DNA of 8,009 nucleotides from assembly GCA_026195755.1 (NCBI GenBank), contig JAPHRL010000247.1, positions 1 to 8,009 on the forward strand, given 5' to 3'. Below, in pieces: positions 4,455 through 8,009 of this stretch (the stretch's first letter is position 1; the number at the start of each line of letters is the position of its first letter). Made by a program: the position numbers and the translations under genes. The stretch is from Kangiella sp. (GTDB lineage: Bacteria > Pseudomonadota > Gammaproteobacteria > Enterobacterales > Kangiellaceae). Below the pieces are notes generated by a model, which had not been told where the DNA came from, made no database searches, and worked only from the letters and a program-made list of their open reading frames with translations.

Positions 4455-5069
4455 ATGACGTTTTTAGCTATTGTTCTTTCTATTTTCTTTACCTCTACGA
4501 TACATGCCGCTGAGCAATCACAACCTTTCGATTACACCAAGATCAAGCCTGAGCATTTCGATAAACTTGAAGATGATCAACAGTTCACCGATGAGCAGGG
4601 ATTGACCTTTAAAATTGAAAACACGAAATATGCTAGAGGCATTTATATTCAACATGAAGTAAATGGTAAAAAGCGCTGGAAGAAACATGGTGCTTTTTAT
4701 CGCCTGTATGAAGGACGAGTTACTGAAATGCAGGAGTATGTATTGGGTGAGAAACATGGTTTAAGAGAAACCTACCGTAAAGATGGCAAGGTTCAGTTCC
4801 GACAGCATTACCAGCGTAACAAGGAACATGGCGTATCAGAGCAGTTTAATGACAAAGGCAACATTTTTGAAAGATGCGACTATGTTGAAGGGAAAAAGCA
4901 CGGCAAGTGTTATCAATATCATTCAAATGGCGAAGTGAACTTTGCAAAAGACTATGTTGACGGAAAGCTTCATGGTCAGCTGTTGCAGTACAGAGCTAAC
5001 GGCAAGCTTGTTGGTCGCTCCACTTATAATGAAGGTAAAAAAGTGGGTAAAACTGAGTGGACTCACTAA
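4455..5069 (+). CDS. Secreted MORN-variant repeat protein
   Basis: The 204-residue product has a cleavable Sec signal peptide (hydrophobic residues 2-15, likely cleavage after Ile-His-Ala-Ala near residue 19). A ~55-residue linker region follows. Six MORN_2-like repeats fill the rest, marked by His-Gly at 78-79, 101-102, 125-126, 149-150 and 173-174, and Val-Gly at 197-198. The spacing is a near-constant 23-24 residues, with recurring Gly-Lys-Lys-His-Gly and Tyr-x-x-Asn-Gly. Such repeats build a beta-rich elongated sheet. Close relatives are often labelled 'YwqK family antitoxin', but no toxin gene is adjacent, so that label should not be carried over. GAGGGAG about 6 bases upstream supports the ATG. 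The product is predicted periplasmic or extracellular. The next gene starts 11 bases after the stop with its own strong ribosome binding site, so the two form a likely operon. Confidence 0.85.
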   Translation: MTFLAIVLSIFFTSTIHAAEQSQPFDYTKIKPEHFDKLEDDQQFTDEQGLTFKIENTKYARGIYIQHEVNGKKRWKKHGAFYRLYEGRVTEMQEYVLGEKHGLRETYRKDGKVQFRQHYQRNKEHGVSEQFNDKGNIFERCDYVEGKKHGKCYQYHSNGEVNFAKDYVDGKLHGQLLQYRANGKLVGRSTYNEGKKVGKTEWTH

Positions 5070-5080
5070 AAGGAGTATCG

Positions 5081-5281
5081 ATGACTGAACTATTAAAAAC
5101 TATCAGCGTAATGATTCTACTTTTGATACTTTCTGCCTGCTCTGACTATTCAACCTATAACGAGTGCGTCAGTTATAAGCTTGAAGAAGGTGAAAACAGA
5201 ATCGTTGCAAGTACCAGCTGTGAGCGTGAGGTTCGCCAAGGAAAAATCGAGTGTGACGATTCTTACTGTTTACCCTGGTAG
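5081..5281 (+). CDS. Tiny Cys-rich lipoprotein, function unknown
   Basis: The 66-residue product carries a lipoprotein signal with the lipobox Leu-Ser-Ala-Cys, Cys20 being the lipidated residue. The mature part of only ~47 residues holds four cysteines (29, 47, 58, 63) that could form two disulfides in the periplasm. It is otherwise acidic and polar, ending Cys-Leu-Pro-Trp. I chose ATG at 5081 and not the in-frame upstream ATG at 5057, because AAAGGAG is placed 6 bases before it and the earlier ATG lies inside the MORN gene. Ser/Asp at +2/+3 after the lipidated Cys leaves sorting uncertain. It is the last gene before the strong terminator at 5341-5370 and probably shares a transcript with the MORN protein. 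No family is recognised. Confidence 0.7.
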   Translation: MTELLKTISVMILLLILSACSDYSTYNECVSYKLEEGENRIVASTSCEREVRQGKIECDDSYCLPW

Positions 5282-5340
5282 TTTGACCTGATATTTACAT
5301 GCCCAATTAACACCACTAGGACTTTCCCTGGTCGTGGCCA

Positions 5341-5370
5341 AAAAACCGCCAATAATCACTGGCGGTTTTT
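5341..5370. terminator. Strong, potentially bidirectional intrinsic terminator
   Basis: AAAAACCGCCA (5341-5351) and TGGCGGTTTTT (5360-5370) form an 11-base-pair stem with an 8-base loop. An A-run is on one side and a T-run on the other. It ends the plus-strand islet transcript about 60 bases after the last lipoprotein gene and insulates map, whose start lies 124 bases downstream. Confidence 0.9.
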
Positions 5371-5493
5371 GCTATCTAGTTTCCCTTGTTTCCTACAATT
5401 CGTTAGAATAGACCGCAAATTACGAGTTACCGTTTTAGCTTTCACTAACCCTTTGAATCATAAGGTTTTGTGCGAGCATCATTTGGGCAGAAG

Positions 5494-6330
5494 ATGACGA
5501 TTAAGATTAAAACTCCTGAAGAGATTGAAAAAATGCGTGTTGCCGGGCGTCTGGCGGCGGAAGTATTGGAAATAATCGGCGAGCACGTCAAGAAAGGCGT
5601 GACTACCGAAGAGCTGAATGACATCTGTCATGAGCATATTGTTAAGGTGCAAGGTTGCTACCCTGCACCTTTATATTATGGTGGCGCGCCCTACCCTGTG
5701 GCGTTGGGTGACGATGGCCAGCCTACCCAATCAGTACGCAATGGCGGTTTCCCAAAATCAGTCTGTACATCAGTCAATGATGTGGTATGTCACGGCATTC
5801 CTAATAAGAAGCCTCTGCGTAATGGCGATATCGTCAATATCGATGTGACGGTCATTAAAGATGGTTATCACGGCGATACCAGCAAGATGTTTGTGGTCGG
5901 TGAACCAACGCCTCAAGCCAAAAAGTTAATTGAAACGACTCAGGAAGCGTTGTATCTGGCTATTGATATGGTTAAGCCTGGCGTTCGCTTGGGTGATATT
6001 GGCGCCGCCATTCAGAAGTTCGCTGAAGGCAAAGGCTATTCGATTGTTCGCGAATATTGCGGTCACGGTATTGGCGATACCTTCCACGAAGAACCACAGG
6101 TCACTCACTATGGTCGCCCCGGTACCGGACTTGAGCTCAAAGAAGGCATGACTTTTACTATTGAGCCGATGGTTAATGCGGGCAAACGATTCGTGAAACA
6201 CCACAAAAAAGACGGCTGGACAGTAATGACCAAGGATAAGTCTTTGTCTGCACAGTGGGAGCACACTTTATTGGTCACTGCGGATGGCGTTGAAGTTTTA
6301 ACGCGCCGTAGCGATGAGCCTTTCAAATAA
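5494..6330 (+). CDS. map: Methionine aminopeptidase, type I
   Basis: Map removes the initiator methionine from nascent proteins in the cytoplasm using a two-metal centre. The 278-residue product aligns with the 264-residue E. coli enzyme. By comparison, the metal ligands are Asp117, Asp128, His191, Glu224 and Glu256, and the catalytic histidines are His100 and His198. The motifs Asn-Ile-Asp-Val-Thr-Val, His-Gly-Asp-Thr-Ser-Lys-Met-Phe, Cys-Gly-His-Gly-Ile-Gly and Phe-Thr-Ile-Glu-Pro-Met are all present. The oddity is about 21 extra residues (roughly 63-83, Gly-Gly-Ala-Pro-Tyr through Ser-Val-Arg-Asn) just before the substrate-pocket segment Gly-Phe-Pro-Lys-Ser-Val-Cys. I chose ATG at 5494 because MTIKIKTPEEIEKMRVAGRL matches the family start. 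An in-frame GTG at 5470 adds eight unlikely residues. The ribosome binding site is weak (GGGCAG). glnD follows 3 bases after the stop. Confidence 0.96.
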   Translation: MTIKIKTPEEIEKMRVAGRLAAEVLEIIGEHVKKGVTTEELNDICHEHIVKVQGCYPAPLYYGGAPYPVALGDDGQPTQSVRNGGFPKSVCTSVNDVVCHGIPNKKPLRNGDIVNIDVTVIKDGYHGDTSKMFVVGEPTPQAKKLIETTQEALYLAIDMVKPGVRLGDIGAAIQKFAEGKGYSIVREYCGHGIGDTFHEEPQVTHYGRPGTGLELKEGMTFTIEPMVNAGKRFVKHHKKDGWTVMTKDKSLSAQWEHTLLVTADGVEVLTRRSDEPFK

Positions 6331-6333
6331 ATC

Positions 6334-8009
6334 GTGGCCAGTCCTGATAAATACAATTATCTGCCGAAAGCTGCGGAGCTTCTTAAAAGTGCCGACTCGC
6401 GAGATCCTGGTGCTCGATTAAAAAGTTATAAGCGTTATTTGCAGGCTGGTCTTGATGCGCTTGTTAAGCAGTTTCAAAAAGGCACCCGCATCAACCAACT
6501 GCTAAAAGCTCGCAGCGCGTTACTGGATCATATTTTGATTTCCAGCTGGCAACAGTTTCAGGTCAATGGTCATTCGGCACTAGTTGCGGTTGGGGGTTAC
6601 GGTCGAGAAGAATTACAGCCCTATTCTGATCTCGATATTCTGGTTTTATTAAATGAAGATTCTAGCTCTGAGCATACGCAAGAGTTAGAGGCCTGGTTAG
6701 CGTTTCTATGGGATATTGGGCTTGAAGTTGGGCATAGTGTTCGCACCGTTAGCCAATGTGAAGAGTTATCACGAACCGAAATTTCGGTTGCCACCAATCT
6801 AATCGAATCACGTTTCTTGTGTGGCGAAAATGTATTGTTCAAAGATCTGCTCAGAGTCATCAAATCGGATACCTTCTGGCCATCAGAAGAATTCTTTCAA
6901 GCAAAAGTCAGCGAACAGCGTGTACGCCACGCCAAATTTAAAGACACCTCGTTTAATCTTGAACCCAATATTAAATCCAACCCAGGCGGCCTGCGCGACT
7001 TGCAGGTCATGCAATGGATTACTTTAAAGCACTTTAAGACCAGCAGCTTGCATGACTTAATCGTTCATGGAATTTTTACTCGGCGCGAATACAAAAGCCT
7101 GATCAACCATCAGCAGTATCTCAATCGAGTACGCTTTGCTTTGCATGTGCTGTGTGACAAACGGGAAGATCGCCTACTGTTTGAGTATCAAAAGAAAGTG
7201 GCTGAATGGCTCGGCTACGAAGACGATTCGCACAAGCTCGCGGTCGAGCATATGATGCAACGCTATTATCGGGCTGTGATGTCAATTCGAAACTTGAATG
7301 AACTGTTTATTCAGGTATTTGAGCAAGAACATTTACGTTCTGACGAGCGTCAGCAAGTGATCGATCTGGATGATGACTTTTATATTTATAAAGGCCGTAT
7401 TGGTGCTAATGACCCCGATCTGTTTTATAAAAAACCTCACTGCCTGATTAAAATCTTTCGTCATATTTCTTTGCACCCTGAAATTAATGAAATCGAAGCT
7501 CGAACGTTACGTATTATCCGCTCCAGCCAACAGATTATTAATGAGCAATACCGCAAAGACCCGATTAACATTAGTTTCTTCAAAGAATTTCTATCAACCA
7601 AGCAGCTAACTAGTCGCGGCTTTGCGTTGATGAAACGCACCAATGTTTTGGGTTCATTAATTCCTTTGTTTGCAAAAATTGAAGGTCAGATGCAGTTCGA
7701 CTTGTTCCACGCCTATACTGTGGATGAGCATACGCTTTTTTTATTACGTCATATCATTCGCTACAACAGAACAGAGTTTCAGCAGGAGTTTCCGTTATGC
7801 AGCAAAATAATGAAAACTCTCGTTGATCCAACGCCTTTATATCTGGCTGCTATTTTCCACGATATCGGCAAAGGCCGTGGCGGTGATCATTCGGAGCTGG
7901 GTGCGGTTGATGCACTGGACTATGCGCAAAGTATTGGCCTTGAGCCACACATTTGCGAATTGATTTCATGGTTGGTCAAAAACCATCTGATCATGTCGCT
8001 GGTAGCGCA
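6334..8009 (+). CDS. glnD: PII uridylyltransferase / uridylyl-removing enzyme, 3' end missing
   Basis: GlnD senses glutamine and adds UMP to, or removes it from, the PII proteins GlnB/GlnK, thereby controlling glutamine synthetase and nitrogen genes. The frame is open from GTG at 6334 to the window end, giving 558 complete codons of a protein usually near 880-900 residues. The nucleotidyltransferase motif Gly-Gly-Tyr-Gly-Arg-Glu-Glu-Leu-Gln-Pro-Tyr-Ser-Asp-Leu-Asp covers residues 87-101, with catalytic Asp99 and Asp101. The conserved Asn-Pro-Gly-Gly-Leu-Arg-Asp-Leu-Gln block follows. The HD phosphohydrolase domain begins at about His459, with His509-Asp510 (Phe-His-Asp-Ile-Gly-Lys-Gly), His519 and Asn550-His551. 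The C-terminal ACT domains lie beyond the window. No clear ribosome binding site precedes the GTG, and only 3 bases separate it from the map stop, so it is probably translationally coupled to map. No inactivating change is seen. Confidence 0.96.
   Translation, partial: MASPDKYNYLPKAAELLKSADSRDPGARLKSYKRYLQAGLDALVKQFQKGTRINQLLKARSALLDHILISSWQQFQVNGHSALVAVGGYGREELQPYSDLDILVLLNEDSSSEHTQELEAWLAFLWDIGLEVGHSVRTVSQCEELSRTEISVATNLIESRFLCGENVLFKDLLRVIKSDTFWPSEEFFQAKVSEQRVRHAKFKDTSFNLEPNIKSNPGGLRDLQVMQWITLKHFKTSSLHDLIVHGIFTRREYKSLINHQQYLNRVRFALHVLCDKREDRLLFEYQKKVAEWLGYEDDSHKLAVEHMMQRYYRAVMSIRNLNELFIQVFEQEHLRSDERQQVIDLDDDFYIYKGRIGANDPDLFYKKPHCLIKIFRHISLHPEINEIEARTLRIIRSSQQIINEQYRKDPINISFFKEFLSTKQLTSRGFALMKRTNVLGSLIPLFAKIEGQMQFDLFHAYTVDEHTLFLLRHIIRYNRTEFQQEFPLCSKIMKTLVDPTPLYLAAIFHDIGKGRGGDHSELGAVDALDYAQSIGLEPHICELISWLVKNHLIMSLVA

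Noticed and set aside
4455..5281. Toxin-antitoxin module reading of the MORN protein and its neighbour
   Set aside because: The MORN protein has a secretion signal and the neighbour is a lipoprotein. Neither shows toxin features.
5386..5409. Possible map promoter (TTGTTT and TAGAAT)
   Set aside because: The spacing between the two is only 12 bases, and no better -35 fits at 16-18 bases, so only the -10-like TAGAAT at 5404-5409 is suggestive.
5926..6863. Minus-strand open frames within map and glnD
   Set aside because: Antisense shadows of strongly conserved genes.

Overview
The window reads as a chromosomal segment of a gammaproteobacterium of moderate GC. It carries rpsB and tsf, with the first codons of pyrH, on the minus strand. 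The divergent map-glnD pair lies on the plus strand. All four core proteins are close to their Escherichia coli relatives over the motifs I can recall. A marine lineage such as the Kangiella/Oceanospirillales side of the class is possible, but that is only a guess.

Left edge (1-314): the first ~200 bases do not belong with the rest. They are AT-rich (about one third GC by hand count) and encode the start of a CvpA-family membrane protein of Bacteroidetes/Flavobacteria type. They join the 5' part of pyrH, which lies in the opposite orientation, at an 18-19 base stretch (198-216) that reads sensibly as both genes. This looks like an assembly or amplification chimera, not biology.

Minus-strand translation operon (198-2285): a good sigma-70 type promoter with a GC-rich discriminator and a ~160-base structured leader precede rpsB. 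The leader is probably the S2 autoregulatory leader. An intrinsic terminator or attenuator separates rpsB from tsf, and pyrH follows tsf after about 60 bases.

Spacer and accessory islet (2286-5370): in many gammaproteobacteria rpsB and map are near neighbours transcribed divergently. Here about 3.2 kb lies between their promoter regions. It starts with dispersed-repeat-like DNA, including two REP-like palindromes in inverted orientation with a compensatory base-pair change. Six small plus-strand genes follow: a lipoprotein overlapping a two-helix membrane protein, a polytopic membrane protein followed by a small glycine-zipper protein, and a secreted MORN-repeat protein followed by a tiny Cys-rich lipoprotein. 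All six are predicted to be membrane-associated or exported, and none has an assignable function. The islet ends at a strong, nearly symmetrical intrinsic terminator.

Right part (5494-8009): map (type I methionine aminopeptidase) carries an extra 21-residue segment relative to E. coli. It is followed after only 3 bases by glnD (PII uridylyltransferase/uridylyl-removing enzyme), which starts with GTG and runs off the window.

I see no defence system, CRISPR array, transposase, tRNA or rRNA. I found no convincing new biological system. The strongest observations are the chimeric left end, the REP pair, the islet of exported proteins, the insertion in Map and the structured rpsB leader.
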